Source of the DNA: Plumapathes pennacea
Lineage: Eukaryota; Cnidaria; Anthozoa; Antipatharia; Myriopathidae
Assembly: GCA_964036295.1 (NCBI GenBank)
Contig: OZ038462.1
Span: forward strand, 25,493,863-25,557,862
Reading direction: 5' to 3'
DNA: 64,000 bases
Shown here: positions 45,306 to 58,787 of the stretch, one piece after another
How positions within the stretch are numbered: the stretch's first letter is position 1
How the letters are laid out: each line of letters begins with the position of its first letter
Translations under genes and position numbers: made by a program
Notes under the pieces: model-generated
What the model saw: the letters and a program-made list of their open reading frames with translations, nothing else
Told to the model about the DNA's origin: nothing
Databases searched by the model: none

Positions 45306-48300
45306 TTACTCGGCACTCTCCACGACGTTAACATAAGCCCGAGCGGAGGCCGACAACATATCGATAAGTACGTCGCACAGCTCGTCAAACGTCGGCCGTT
45401 TTTCGGGCTCGAGCTGCCAGCAAGCCTTCATCACCTCGTACAACTCGTCTGAGCACGCAGGTGGTTTTTCCATTCGATGACCCTGCAGGAGCTTTCTTAG
45501 CAGGAGATTTACGGGCACGAAGCGGTAAGGCATGTTGCCAATGGTCATGATCTCCCACAACAGCACGCCGAAGGACCATACGTCCGACTTGGTGGTGTAG
45601 ATCTGGTATTCGATAGATTCAGGGGCCATCCACTTGACTGGGACACGACCTCCCCCTGACAGAAACACAAGGCGTGTGTCACACATAACACCCGACAGAA
45701 TATCCCCAGTGCAGTCCCTAATGGCAAAACGAGGACACATTGTGGCGTCAGCAATGTGTCCCTCAATGTTTCCATGGTGGTAAGACGTGCGGCAACATTG
45801 TTGTGCTCAGTGCGGACACAACAAATGTTTCTGAAGTTTTTCAGAAACATATTATTTGTGTCCACGACACAGGTTTGGGTCTGCAACAAATGTTTAACGC
45901 GTTGCAAAACGGGGCAACATTTGGAAAACATGCGCGCTAGCAATGTTGCCGCCACAATGTGGTCTCGTTTTGCCAGGCCTTTAGCCTGCCTCGTCTATAC
46001 AGCCATGTCCCGATGGTGGCCGTATTAACGGGGTGTTCCACTGTAGTTTAGTTTGATAGCCCTTACATTTGCTATAATATTTGCTCTAGCAGATCCTCAT
46101 GGTAACTTACAAACACATAAAGGATAGGAAGGTAGCCAAACTCCCAATTTTAAATGCTATCAAATCCTGACCTGTTTTCACATATTTCCCTTCGGTGTAC
46201 ACATCTCTGGCGAGTCCAAAGTCCGCCACTTTGGCCACGTGGCTTTCTGTTAGCAGAACATTCCTTGCCGCCAAATCACGGTGCACAAACTTCTTTTTGG
46301 CCACGTGATTCATGCCGCACGCCACGTCCAGTGCGACTTTGAGTAGATCACGCGAACTGAGCGTGGACATGACGTTGACGTAGGAGTCGTTGGAGCGCCG
46401 ACTGGAACGGAGGTAATCAAGTAAATTCCCGCCTGAGATATATTCGGTGATAATGTACAGCGGTCCTGTGCTGGTGCATGCGCCAATAAAAGTGACGACA
46501 TTGGGGTGCTGGCCAATCTCCTTCATCATCTCCATTTCTTGAACCAGGTCTTTGTAGTCAAAGCGATCAGCATCATATTTTAGGGTTTTTATTGCCACTT
46601 TAGTGGTTCCTTCGTCTTAGTCGATATAATGTAAAGGAAAACAAGTGTTTGATTAGAATTCCCTTAGGCTAGTAAGTTTAATAATAAACTATCGTTTCAA
46701 TGAACAAGTGATTGAATGATTGCAAGTCATAGCTTGGATTTCCAATGTTTTAGTTATGGTGAGTTGCGATTTGGTGCTGTAGCGTGTCCTTTGGATATTC
46801 TTTAGTCTTGCCCGGAGTAGAGTAATCCAGGATTACCAGTCATTCTCTTGGCCGACAAACTGCCAAAACTTATCAAGAGGTCGTGTGGGCCTATTCCGGC
46901 CAGGATCCTGAAGTCAACATAACTTAAAGAGACTTAAGGCGACTTAAGGAAATCCAGTAGGTCTTTGTGCTGTCAGTAAAAGCCGGCTTGCATTTTTCAG
47001 TCACAAAGATGCAACTCACGGTGCAACGAAAATATGTCGACGTTGAATAAAAAGCAACTATTCCCCGACCCTCACCATCATATTATGGCGAGAGGCTAAT
47101 TTTAGACAGTGTGTTTTCATGAAAACACTCAACATTGCATTTCTCATTTGTTCTTGTTCATATTACGGTTTCATCTTATATTATTTATATCAACTCAACT
47201 GGCACAGCAGTAGCATTATTATATATAACTTACCCGACACCAACATTCCCTCGAACACCATACCAAACTGGCCCTCCCCAATCTGCCGTCCAGTCTCCAG
47301 TCTGTCACGTGATATCTCCCATTTGTCTTGCTGGTGGGTGTCCACCGTGTCGCATGACCGCGTGGGGTCTGGGAATTAAACACAAAAACTTAACGCATTG
47401 CCCTTTATAAGAAAAGAAAGTATGGAAATGATACTAGGGTGAGTCTGTCGCCTGCGTGCAGACGTCCTGTATCCCCGCGAATCGCATCCGAGTTTAAAAA
47501 AACAAAACCCAAAAGAACTCACTTTTCTTCTGATACTAATTAACTCAAGAAAACAGTGATTTCTAAACATGCTCCTGCTTTCCGTTGCAAAACATGAGGA
47601 TAAAAAGCTTGCGTATAAAACTCTTGGTTGCAAACCTTGATCTAATCAGGTGAAAGAACACATGCAGCATGCTCACGTTGATTTGTTTGTTGTATGATAA
47701 CGGGAAGCGAGAATAAGATTATTGTTGCCTGTGTTGTCCCGTGTACTTGTCTACGCTACCTTTATTTGCTGAAGAAACCTGAGACCCCGGCTCGACTTCT
47801 CCCGTCACCCTCGAGTGCATCCTGAGCTCAATCAAGTCTTCCATTGTGTTCAAAGTGTTAGGCCTCCTTTGACAACCTTGCATCTTCTTGGACCTTCGGT
47901 GTAATACAAGGCTGACCAGGAGAACCAACAAGATAACCGCTCCCATTACAGCGATCGCCGTCACAATGTATGTCTCGCTCTTTCCGCTGCTACTCGCATC
48001 TTTTGGCACAGAAAACATTGCCTTCTCACTGAAACAGCTGATGTTTTGACTTGAAAACGCACCCACACGGACCTTATATGTCACATCCTCTTTCAAGTCT
48101 TTCAACAGGATACTGGTAACGTTAGGACCCCGAATCATTACTCCTTCTTGCCCCCACTGCTTGTTGGCCTTTACGTCTTTGTGCTCTGCTTTGTACCAGG
48201 CTACGTGAGAGAAATTGGTCATGGACCACGTGACAAGGGCCCGTGTGGAGCTGAGCACTGTCACTGACAGATTAACTGGTTTAGCAGGTTTGGGCAGACA

Positions 48301-50132
48301 GGTCTTGCCATCTCCTTCAAAGCCCTCGAGACACTCGCATTCGTAAGAACCTGATAGAGAAAATAAAACACCAAATACCTTAACATTCCGTTCTTTTTAA
48401 CTATATAAAGAAATTATCCATTTTCTCGTCCGAGCCGTGTAATCTTTCTTTTTTCTGTCGTGTAAACGAGCCTTAAACGTGAACAGCCGCTAAGAGATTT
48501 GCTAATTTAATTACCTTCCGTATTGTAGCACTCAGCATTAACATGACACGCGTTCTTCATCTCTTTGCACTCGTCTTTGTCCTGGCAGAATGACGAGGAC
48601 CTACCAGGCATCTTGTTCTTGTAACCATGGTGACACTTGCAGCGGTACGAGCCCGCTGTATTGATACATGTAGATTTGCCGAAACACAAGTGCACATGAC
48701 TGCATTCATCTATGTCGTGGCACTGGACTCCATCCCCGCTGAATCCATCATGGCAGGCACAATCCAGGACAGAACCAGTCTTCTTGATGTCGGCGTTGTC
48801 GCCGCAAACTCTCGTTGTCATATTGAACGAACAGCCATGGAAACGGCGTCTTTGAGGCTGCGATGTTGCATTCACGCAGAAACACTTTCCGTTAGAATAG
48901 ATGCAGGTTTTGGAGGTCGTTTCTCTGGGCTTACAAACCAAGTCGCAAGAATTTCCCGTCCATTCTTTGTCACAAGAGCAATTTCCACCTGCACAGTTAG
49001 AGTGTTTTACGCATGTGTCGCATGTACACAAAAACTCGGACGGATCGATCAAAGAGAAGAATTTCCCGTAAAGCGAGTTGGGAGAATTACAAAAGGTTCC
49101 ATTTATGGATAAACGATGGAAGAAAGATGACCATTCCCTCAGCCAGCTCAACTTGCAATCGCAATGCAGGGGATTTGCATTCAAGAAAAGGGTGAAATTA
49201 TCCGGCCGTGATTGCGCAATGTGCTGAAGAGATCCTTGTTCGATTGTTGATATATGACAATTGCTAAGATTGAGAAACTGAAGCCTCTTCAAGCCAAGAA
49301 ACGCATCTGACTCAATTAAACTAATAGGGTTTACATTAAGGCTCAAGTCCTTCAAAAACTCAAGTGACCTTAATGCTTTTGGTACCAAACGAAGTTTGTT
49401 GTGATTTAACTTTAGCAAATGGATTATTGGCGCGCAGCTGAAAACCCTAAAGTCGATATCTTCCAGTTCATTGTGATCTAGAAAGAGTTTCCTTAAGGAC
49501 ATCAAATTTCCCAAGGATGCTTTCTCAAGAACCTTGATCTTGTTGTCATTGAGTTCCAATGTTTCCAAGTTGTCCAAGCGATCAAACGTTCCAGCCGGAA
49601 TAGTTTGAATGTGGTTCTGTGCAAGTTTAAGCGTATTTAAAGTCACAAGAGCTTTAAATACTCCAGGGTTCAAGGTTTCAATTTTGTTTTTGCTCAAATC
49701 TAAAACAGTCAAAGATCCAAGTCCAAAAAACGTACCGTCGTTGATGACTGCTATCTCGTTTACTTTCAGGGAAAGTTTGGTGAGTAGGCCTTGCTTCAAA
49801 AACGTGAAATTCTCAATTGTAATTATATCGTTGTAGCCCAGATCAAGCTCTTGCAACATTGGAAAATTTTTCAGCGACTTTGCCGTCAGTTGCTCAATTG
49901 AATTCCTGTCGGCATTGAGAACAGTCAGGTTAGCCGGCAAGTTGCCTGGGATTATTTTCAACTTTGCGTTCTTGACGCAGATAGCACGCACTCCCTGTCC
50001 GTCTTTTCCACAGTACGAGCAATATTCGGGTTCGTAGTCACATTTATCAGGATTTTTATCTTGCAGTGCTACACCAGTTATCAAAACAGCACAGTAAATC
50101 AACCATGAAGTCATCTCAAGAGTGGAGGTCAT
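45306..50132 (-). CDS. receptor tyrosine kinase with LRR, EGF and FN3 ectodomain
   Basis: Minus-strand exons: 50132-48515, 48350-47760, 47368-47234, 46615-46172, 45655-45306; 1,045 aa, all introns phase 1. Residues 1-24 form a signal peptide. Cys-rich cap 31-50, about ten LRRs 68-310 ([11 protein letters not shown] type), LRRCT with [15 protein letters not shown], several EGF-like modules including two DxDEC calcium-binding types to about 557, an FN3-like region about 562-655, and a transmembrane helix 667-689. The kinase has GEGQFG (767-772), VAIK Lys791, HRD (893-895) with DLAARN, DFG (913-915) and [10 protein letters not shown], all marking an active tyrosine kinase. Tyr860 in the kinase insert and Tyr1037 near the C terminus both sit in YVNV. 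It acts at the plasma membrane; the ligand is unknown. A start 18 codons upstream (50186) is possible, but Met at 50132 gives the more usual signal peptide. No close vertebrate counterpart with this ectodomain is known to me. Confidence 0.92.
45721..45979. mobile_element. foldback MITE in the last intron of the kinase gene
   Basis: Second copy of the element at 16916-17177: 'ggcaaaacgaggacacattg' at the left, 'ctcgttttgccaggcc' at the right, and the same inner 'acaacaaatgtttctgaag' palindrome. The left terminal GGCCT is missing. It leaves only about 65 bp between itself and the last coding exon. Confidence 0.8.
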
Positions 50133-51096
50133 TTTGCGAGGATTTCTCAGTATAACCTTTTCCTGCATGAATTCACAGTTCTTCAAGTCTCTAATTAAGC
50201 CATGGTATTAAACGTTTTCCATCACAGGTCTTCGATCCACTGACTTTGATTGGAATTGTTGACATGACAGCATCATAGATTCGGTTGAAGTGGCAATATG
50301 AGCTCGCGGCTTGCTTGTCAGACTCAAATTCTAATTGACGGGCTCTCTCAATAGACGCTTCCGACCCTTTTTAAAGCGTTCTTAAGATGAAAAGTTTTCT
50401 GAGGATATGAGTTATGCGTTTCACTTCTATTGGCGCCTTCGTCTGCGGCTTCGGACGTGTCATGCGACTTCAACTGCTTTCGAGCGTGAACTGTAGGTTA
50501 TATGAGGTAAAGAATACTAAAATGTAATAAAGACAACATTGTTATTAAATTGACTTTTGTAAATTGAAAAACATTACGCCGGCTCTGAACAAACTTTATG
50601 CAAAATCTGTCATATATGAAAAGCAAGTCTTTTATACAATTCAAATTTGGCTAAACTCCAATTTGTTGGCAACGTACGTGGCAGACTAATACCAGCTTTT
50701 CATTTTCCATTGAAATATGACGTGCAAATAAGCCGAGTCTGTCTTCATTTTAGAGGGCTGCAACTTAGCAATATTATTTTGCTGTCAATCGTGCGTGCTC
50801 CGGCTGTTATTAAACCACAGTTCGCATTCATTGGCTAACCAAACCCGGTCTATTACGAACAATAACTCGCCACTAAGCCGCCAAGTTATTTCCATCCTCT
50901 TGTGTCCATAAAAATATTTATTGCATGGCTTCCTTATATATGAGTTGAGTTTCATTCGTCGAGAAAAGCGTATAACATAAAAAAAGTGCAAAAGATAATG
51001 TTTTCATTTTGCTTTCCCCATTTTTCAATATTACTTCAAGCTTACAGTGGCTCAGTGAAACATAAATCCGGCTGGAAAAAGGACTTGACTGTTCTT

Positions 51097-51135
51097 TTTT
51101 TTTTTTTTTTTTTTTTCTTTCTTTCTTTCTTTCTT
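51097..51135 (+). repeat. poly-T / (CTTT)n microsatellite
   Basis: About 22 T followed by repeated CTTT units. Confidence 0.9.
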
Positions 51136-52316
51136 TGGCCACTTGCAGGAGAAATTCCGCTTCAACGTTGATTCCAAGGCGTGCAGTGTGGACGTGTTAT
51201 TACAAAAGAATTTAGACCCAGAAGGACAGGAAAATGAAACATTTTACCGAATTATTTCCAAGCCACGCTTTTACTTGCTATATAATGTGTTCACTCCTCA
51301 GTGTGCGTTAGAGCACCACCACTCGCGTTTCTACTACAAATCGTGTATTTCCGGTTAATCTTGAAAACTGAAAAAAAGCCTCCAAAGTAGGAAATTCAGA
51401 CGGGTTGAGTGGAAGCGAGCACTTGAAAGCTCTTGGTGCTTTGACTGTGTTTGAGTTAGAGAGCTTGTTCTATAGAAAACTTACCATCAGCATTCTAAGT
51501 GGCGCTATTTTGAGAAACAAACGGATGTTCTAGGTTTCCGTGGTAAAGTTCTACAAGAAGTAATCTAGAAAATTGAATTTCATTAATTGTATCGCGGCAT
51601 TTCTATTGCGAGAGTTAATTGGTAATTCAGCGTCAGACACGAATGTGGAAACTAAAAAAAGAAGGAAACAAAACAAAACAAAACCGTAATGTAAAATGGT
51701 GCCTTGGGAACAAAATATTTTGTGGCACCTGTGAATGCGGTGCCCAAATGTTAATTTAAACCTGTTTTCACGCTTTGTCCTTGCTATTGGGGTCCAGGTG
51801 AACAACTTTCAGATAAACTGGATCGATATAAAGTGTGCCATGCCCTTAAGGACAGAGCACGTTCGCGGAAGCACTTTTCATTACAGTGTTAAAGATAAGC
51901 ACTATGAAGTACTGTATACGTGCTATGAATTATAATTTCATTTAAAAATGCTCTAAATTTACTTTTATTACCACCTGCCGAGACAAATATTAGGACAAAG
52001 AAGCCATAAAACTGTCAAAAAGTCAACTCTCCTTGTTCCCTTCTCAGGAGAAAATTAGAATTAAGTTTTGGGTCAACAGAAAACACTTCTGTTTCCGTTT
52101 GTTTTTTTGAGTGAATCACTCGAGGATGACCTGCAGTGTACAAATAGTAAGAGAAATATTTGAGGACTATTACTGGCAAAGGCTAATGCCACATGTTGCA
52201 AGGTTTAATCCAAGTCCATTCTAATGTAATAGTATTTTTCTATCACATTACGAAAAGAAAGTGACACCATTTTGGCATACATATTTTGGCAGGCGCTGGA
52301 AAGCTGTGGTGACGAT

Positions 52317-52445
52317 CAACAAAAAGATACTGGAACGCCGTAAGAGTAGCTGATGTTTCGAGTGTTAAGCCCTTCGCTCTGACGAAAAAGGCTAACGCTC
52401 GAAACGTAAGCTACAGTACTGTTACTCTTATGGCGTTCCAGTATC
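52317..52445. repeat. foldback element
   Basis: Arms 'gatactggaacgccgtaaga' and 'tcttatggcgttccagtatc', with an inner inverted pair around 'cttcgctctgacgaa'. Probably a short non-autonomous transposon. Confidence 0.7.
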
Positions 52446-53359
52446 TTGATCAAATTTTTGTTGATACACCAGTGATCTTATCACCACGCCAACGCACTTA
52501 ATCTATAGTTCTCTTAAGGCTGGTATCACGCTGGAAAAACTGTGTTGTTCGAAACATAAATCTTTGATGATCCTGTTTTATTACTAGTTCTAACAACTGT
52601 GTCTTTGTGATAGTTTTTGTTCAGACTCAGCATTTTGATTCACCTGATGTCACCTCTGTTGTGATTTGCCGTCTCAGTAATTTCCACAGTCGGTCATTCG
52701 CCTTTTCCGACGTTTTCTCTTTCGCATATGGTTCTTCATTTTACTTCTTTCGCCGTTTGGGCTTCTCGTTCCGAAGTATGAAAACATTGACATGTAATCT
52801 ACATGTAAAAAGGCGAACTTATATCGGGTCAAAAACAATTTCGTTAGAAAAACAAATGGCTGTAACCCATCCAAACCAGTCTGTATAAGCATCAGTGTAG
52901 CCGTAAGCTTTGCATAAAACTCAAGATAGCTGTTTTAACTCAAATAAGAGCGCAGCATGAAGCATTTACATCGAGGCCGAACACAGTCCGCCATGAAAAA
53001 AAGCTAAACGTTGAATTTGAAAGTTTTGACCCGTCAAGCTTGGATGCGCGTGCAACCTTGAGAAAATGGCCTGTGAAGATACCAGTGCAATTCAGAAAAC
53101 GAAAGAGAAGCTTTTTGTATTAACGTGGAGAAGCCGACAGTCACACAAAAACAGACAACCGGTTCACTAGCATTACGTAGAGCATGCGTGTAGTGCGAGC
53201 CAACAAAACGAGTGAACACTTCTTACTCAAAAATAATTTTTACTCCTTGTAAATTAATTTTGAAACAAAATGTTGATAAAAGGAGAGGAGACTGGGAAGG
53301 AGGTGGGATGCGGTGGACTGGGGCGGTTGTCAAAGCGACGGCAACACAGCTGAGACAAG

Positions 53360-56300
53360 ATGGCGCACAAGTATGACCTACTTCTTGTGAACACAGAAAC
53401 AGACAAGAAAAAGCGCCACCAGCCATGGTAAGTGCCGTAGTTTTGTGCAACACAATTCGATGATTTTATGCCATTCTTACTTTTGAACTGTCTTCGCACA
53501 AAATCTACAAGTACTGTGAAAATGCCAGTGTATTCCCCGTGTGTGTTGGTCGATGTTTCGCTCTGATTGTTTAGCAGAATGCTGCGATCAGAGGTGAAAT
53601 GAGTTCACTTGATACCAAACGATAGATGAAATGTAGCTAACATGAATACCAGTACCCGATCGACTTAAATATAAACTACTGATTTACCTCAGGTACAAGG
53701 AACGGCTAGAGACGAAGTACATCAAACCTAGAAAGCTGCGTGGGAACTCCGAGACATTGATCGGCGCCGGGTGGACATTCCTACAGAAAGGATCAGATGA
53801 TTTTAGAGACGGATTGCCTCCAGAGACGAATTTCGATTTTGTTGGAAAGGTGCTGTGGATCGATTATATCTGTGATTTTTGAATGGGCTCGTGGAACTTT
53901 TAGCAGTTCTACATTGGGAATTACAGTGTGAAGAATTTATGTAGCTATTTAAAAGTTGTCTTACGTGTACAGGAAGTGTTGAGTCCTGAGTCATTTTGCA
54001 GCGCGTAGTGTTAATGGCCTATAATCGCGGACAAAATGTGTTGACACATGCTATATCGTACTTTTGTCAAAACTACCATGCTGTGCGTCATCCAGTTCCA
54101 AAGAAAACTGCTTTTAATCACCCCCCCCCCCCCCCCCCCCCCCCCCCCGCGCCCCTTGTATCAATGTTGTAGCTTGAATTTGGAAGAGTTCCGGAGTTCC
54201 GGTAAGACTTTGACGGAAAACCGTTGCTAAATAATTAATTTATCAACAGTGAATGGAGAGAGGGAAGAATGTGTCATCACTTTTGTCCGTGGTTGTAGCT
54301 GGTTGATGAGACCACATCTTTAATTACCTTACAGTAATCCAGCAGTATTAATGCTTACAACTTAAATTTTCAGGGAATGCATGTATTGGAGCCAGTTGTC
54401 ACAGGATCTAACGAATCGCTAGCAAAGAATGCTCCACCAAAAAAGTTCACCAAGCATGAAGCGGTTTACTCAAAGTAAGAAATACTTCTAGCCACAGTTG
54501 CATTTCCAGGGGATCCAAACACTTAGCAGTCAATCACACATAACATAGCATGCAGTACTGTACAAAGTCATGCATATAATAATTACCAATTTGGGTATTT
54601 CTCCAAAGCAACCTAAGTTAGCAATATTAAAATTTGTGTAAAAGTAGATGGTCATTATGATGTGTATGCATGTGTCACATATGATTGACTCACGTGATTG
54701 ACTCATGGGTTTCCCAAGTTTCAGCTACAGTAGTCATAACTGACAAGCTGCGACTGACCATAAAGCTTGCTATAACTACCAGCCAGTGCTCAATGTGAAA
54801 TATGTCCGGACAGAAAATTGCCTGAGATCCATGAAAATTTGTTCCCAATTGTAAAATCTGAAATCCGAATTTGTGAAAATTTCTTCCTGCGAAATGCAAA
54901 AAATAAAATATAAATAAATAAAAAAACAAACAAACAAAAAACAAAACAAAACAAAAAAAACCCCCAACAATCCGTGAAATTAAACTCCCATGACAATTTT
55001 ATGCCACACAGTATCCAGATGGTATAATATAATCTGTACTTTTTACTACTTAACTTACCAGGGCTCTGCCCATGCAGCTGCAGCGGAGAGATCAAGTGGA
55101 GGATATTGAATTCAACTTGACGCAGCATCCACTGGCCCTGTTCCCACACTTAGAAGAATCTTTGCCACCAGATGTGAGTAAACTAATGATTATTACTGAT
55201 GCCTGTAGTGACATGTTTCTTGGCCTCATGTTTTAGAGCCTTAAAATAAGAGTCAAAAATACAATAATTTATTAATGGTTTGATAAATTTCTTATATTCA
55301 AGTTTATGCCTCAAATATAGACTGTAAATATTGTATGCAGACATATACACATGTCTAAGGAATCCCAGTGAACTCAATGTTTAGTTTTTTGTTTGTTAGG
55401 TGTTTGAAGATGTTGTTGATGTGTTGGACCCTGAGATGAACATAGACAGTGAGACAGAAGATGAGGACAGTCAAAGTCAAACTGAAGATGCAGAAAACCA
55501 GACCTCTGTTCGTGAGGAGGTTCAGGTGAGATGAGAAATAGTGTTCTTTATTTTTGTCAAAAAGTATTGCTTATGAAGGTAATATCAGGAAAATGTGGTA
55601 CATTATATTACTGTAGAGGATATTAAATTTATTTTCGAGTGGTAAAAAATATTTTACCCTTTTGACATCAGCAATATCCTCAATAGTGAGGACATGGTAA
55701 ATACTTCATTTGGGTCCTGGATCTAGTTTCATGTGAGTTTTATAAGTGGTCTATTTTCCAGTAAAACTCACTCGTGTCTATATAATAAAATGCAACGCTG
55801 TCAAAACAAAGTAATCAATCAATGATCCTGGGAAGAGAGGGTCCCATACTCCCATGATGGGCAGTGCAGTGTGTCTGAGGAAGCTAGTACTACTAATAAT
55901 GTTTTAGTACCCTGGACCGCCCCATATACAGGATGTCAGTACTGTAAAATGAATCCATTTTCCTGACTTTGTCTCAATTTTTTGCTCCCCTGAAGTCTTC
56001 AAGAAGTGTTGGATCAGGCAAGCGCAGGTGTGTGTCTAACAGTTTGCTCAATAAGCAATATAAAGTACATAGAGTACAGTCAATAAAGATTGATCAACAT
56101 TTTGACACCATCAATTTGAATTAAGAAATGTATAACACGTCACTTTGTAATATACTCTCATCTAACACAGTTATTTAGCCAATCAGGGCGCGCGTAGTAT
56201 CATAGTTATTTTATAAAATGCCGTTTCAAGTTTGAACGAAAAGGAGAAAATTCGCTTTGATAGCATTCAGTGCCAGCTGGTTAAAAGTTGGAGTTTCCTT

Positions 56301-58739
56301 GATCAGCTCACAAACTCTGCTAATGATGCTTTTAGACTTTTATGAATAGTCTCTGCTGTTTAACACAAAGTTGTCCGATCTGGTTGAAAATTGAGCCGAT
56401 AATTCTGCCTAATAAGTAATAAAGATGTCATGAATAGTTTTCGTGCTAGTGAAATACAGGGTAGCTCTGTAAAGCAACAGACATCTACAAAACAACCCTT
56501 TCCCCCCCCCCCCCCCCCCCCAGCCCAGTTATTTTGTGCATTTCTGGAAATTTTCAAATCACTTTATACTCTCGATAGTAAGTCATTTTGTGTACGAAAA
56601 CTAGGCCCTTGGTATAGAATGGCTTAGAATTGCGCCTGTTTTTACTGGCACTTGATAGTTCAACCAGCTTTTGTCTTCTTGCTTCAAGTATTATCACCTT
56701 TCCTTTATTTTGTAGCATGGGTGAAGATTCGCAGAAAAAGTTTACGTATAGATGGCTGCCAAAACAGGAAGACATACAGAAAGAAGAAAGGAGCAGAGCT
56801 AGTCGCAGGAAAGCTGAATCACCAACTTCTGTAAGTACTTTTGTTAAAAAGAGGTTTTTACACGGGAAGGAGTGCAATACGGCGGAGTATTTTTAAGAGT
56901 CGGTTTTATTTTTTTGAGCCTGCTTCAGGCGAGAAAAAATAAAACTGACGAGTAAAAATACAGCCGTATTGCACGACTTTTCATGTAATAAATTGTTTAT
57001 TATACGACAAACGAAGTAGGGTAAACGTTCTCGCCGCGCGCAAAATGGAACAAAAAATGACGCGTTCGTAAACTTTGCTTGCGAAAATTGATCACGTAAG
57101 CTAATAAACCAGTTGATCTGGTTCCTGACGAGTGCAATACGCTCCCATCTTTGCACTCGTTTTGACCCGTGTTTGCACTCGAAAATGTGAAGTCGTGTAA
57201 TAAAAAGCGTGCATACACGAGACTAAAGTCCTGGCCAAACTTGCTCGGTCTTGCGTTTCGTTTGGTACCCACTTGTACGACTTACATCGAATTTGAACAT
57301 GTTCAAATCTTCTTGTAAGACGAGGCAAGTTCTCTGTTGTTAATGAGAAAACGTTACAACCAATAAAATGCCTTACATTTTCGCGGGAATTTTTATTTTT
57401 CGCGCAAGAATCTTTCAACGAAACTTGCATGAGCTTGCATTGGACTTGCGTCTCGTTTGGTCACCCTTTCGCAAGTGAATGCAAGTTTAATGCAAGTCAA
57501 ACTTGCGTCTCGTTTGGCCAGGGCTTATCAGCTCAATTATCTGTCTCAGTCTGACGTACAAGAGAGCTTACAATATGGGGCATACTCTTTCCCTCCCAGA
57601 TGACACTTCTTGAACTGAGCATTGAAATTTAGTAACCTTCAATCAGTGACAAAAGTTCTTGGGACACTTCAAAAATTGAAGTATCTCAGACACACGTCAT
57701 TGACTAAGCGTACTGAAAGGCTCGAAACCATTATTCTCCCCCCTCCCCTCTGTACATTGGCAATGTTGTGTGTGTTTGGAAAAACAGGTTTAGGCTACTT
57801 TCAACATTGAACGGGGGGAGGGGGGTTGTCTTTCAACTGAAACAGTAGAGAAATCACTGAAACTGTGCGAGTGTCCCAAGACTTTTGTCACTGATTGTTG
57901 CTTCTGTCAATTTCCCCCCACTTCTTAGGACCAACAGATACAAGAAGTGACGAGGGATTTCTGCAGCTGGGTAGCTGGACTGGTTAGTGCGCCTGTGTCA
58001 TGAAGATTGTGGATTCGTGGATACTCAAAAAAGAAAAAGAAAAAAAAAATAGGAGAAATGGTTTCCCTTGGGAACTTAGATTTTGCAGTCTACTAACATG
58101 ACTACACATCACACGAGATAAGACTCCAGTTTTTAGCTAAGGGATACATGCATATTGAATTTTATTTCTGAAATGAAATGACTTTAATTAATATGGTGTT
58201 CTTGTGTCTTGTTAATACGCGTATCTTGTATTCCAGGGAGGAGAGAGCAACAACATAGAAGAGTCCACGGTGATGAGTCTTTTTGCAAGTGGATATGAAA
58301 CGAAGGTGACGATGATGTGTGATGAAGAAGATTATACTGTTGATGACGAGGATACTGTTGACGACGACGGATGATACTCATGATGACGATATGTTGATGA
58401 TGACGCTGATAATGATGACGATGACAATGATGATGACGATGATACTGATGATGATGACGATGATACTGATGATGATGACGATGATACTGATGATGATGAC
58501 GATGATAACGAATGACGATGATTATTATAGTAATTAACGTGTGTTTTGTTGACATCTTGTTTTGCATTTTTCTGCAGCCAGCCCTGTCCGTACCTATTCA
58601 TGTGGTGGAACTGACCAATGTTCCGCCTGAGTTGCGCAAGAACACGGGATCCCCGATGACGAAACCCAGTGACGTCAGACAGGCGACTCCCGGAAGCAAA
58701 GCCACGGTAGGGTTGACCTCACGTGACACGTGCATATGA
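53360..58739 (+). CDS. FAM47-family protein (FAM47E-like), ten exons
   Basis: Exons: 53360-53427, 53693-53849, 54374-54474, 55062-55173, 55400-55525, 55996-56027, 56716-56830, 57929-57982, 58237-58305, 58578-58739; about 331 aa, in frame at every junction. The N-terminal PWYKERLETKY, GWTFLQKGSDDFRDGLPP and the later LTQHPLALFPHLEESLPPDV, VLDPE are hallmarks of the FAM47 family. An acidic Ser/Glu-rich stretch (TEDEDSQSQTED) and a basic stretch (RSRASRRKAES) follow, then FCSWVAGLGG and IHVVELTNVPPELR, which match the C-terminal part of the family. Human FAM47E has been linked to chromatin and arginine methylation; whether that holds here is unknown. The last exon reads to a TGA at 58739, but a GTAGGG donor at 58707 could instead lead to a further exon with the family's usual C terminus, which I did not find. 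Confidence 0.8.
54121..54149 (+). repeat. poly-C tract in intron 2 of the FAM47-like gene
   Basis: About 28 C in a row. A similar C run (about 18) lies at 56504-56521 in intron 6. Confidence 0.9.
56860..56990. repeat. foldback in intron 7 of the FAM47-like gene
   Basis: 'gagtgcaatacggc' and 'tcggttttattttttt' are mirrored by 'aaaaaataaaactga' and 'gccgtattgcac'. The adjoining 500 bp contain repeated 'ttgcactcg'/'cttgcgtctcgtttgg' phrases of a further repeat. Confidence 0.65.
58380..58512 (+). repeat. GAT/GAC trinucleotide repeat in intron 9 of the FAM47-like gene
   Basis: An imperfect array of 'gatgatgacgatgatact' units. Open frames on both strands through it (Asp-rich, His-rich or Ser-rich) are artefacts of the repeat. 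Confidence 0.9.
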
Positions 58740-58787
58740 TTGCCCAATACACCCCATTTTAGTCCGACGGACAAGTAGGGAATTCAG

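Larger units (their letters stand above)
50187..53359. other. spacer between the divergent kinase and FAM47-like genes
   Basis: No gene seen. The kinase and FAM47-like genes are transcribed away from each other, so both promoters should lie here. Features are a T run followed by (CTTT)n at 51097-51135 and a foldback at 52317-52445 ('gatactggaacgcc' ... 'ggcgttccagtatc', with 'tttcgagtgtta' / 'taacgctcgaaa' inside). The rest is AT-rich and without recognisable content. Confidence 0.65.

Noticed and set aside
58184..58601. His-rich, Ser-rich and Met/Asp-rich frames on both strands
   Set aside because: All are translations of the GAT/GAC trinucleotide repeat in an intron.
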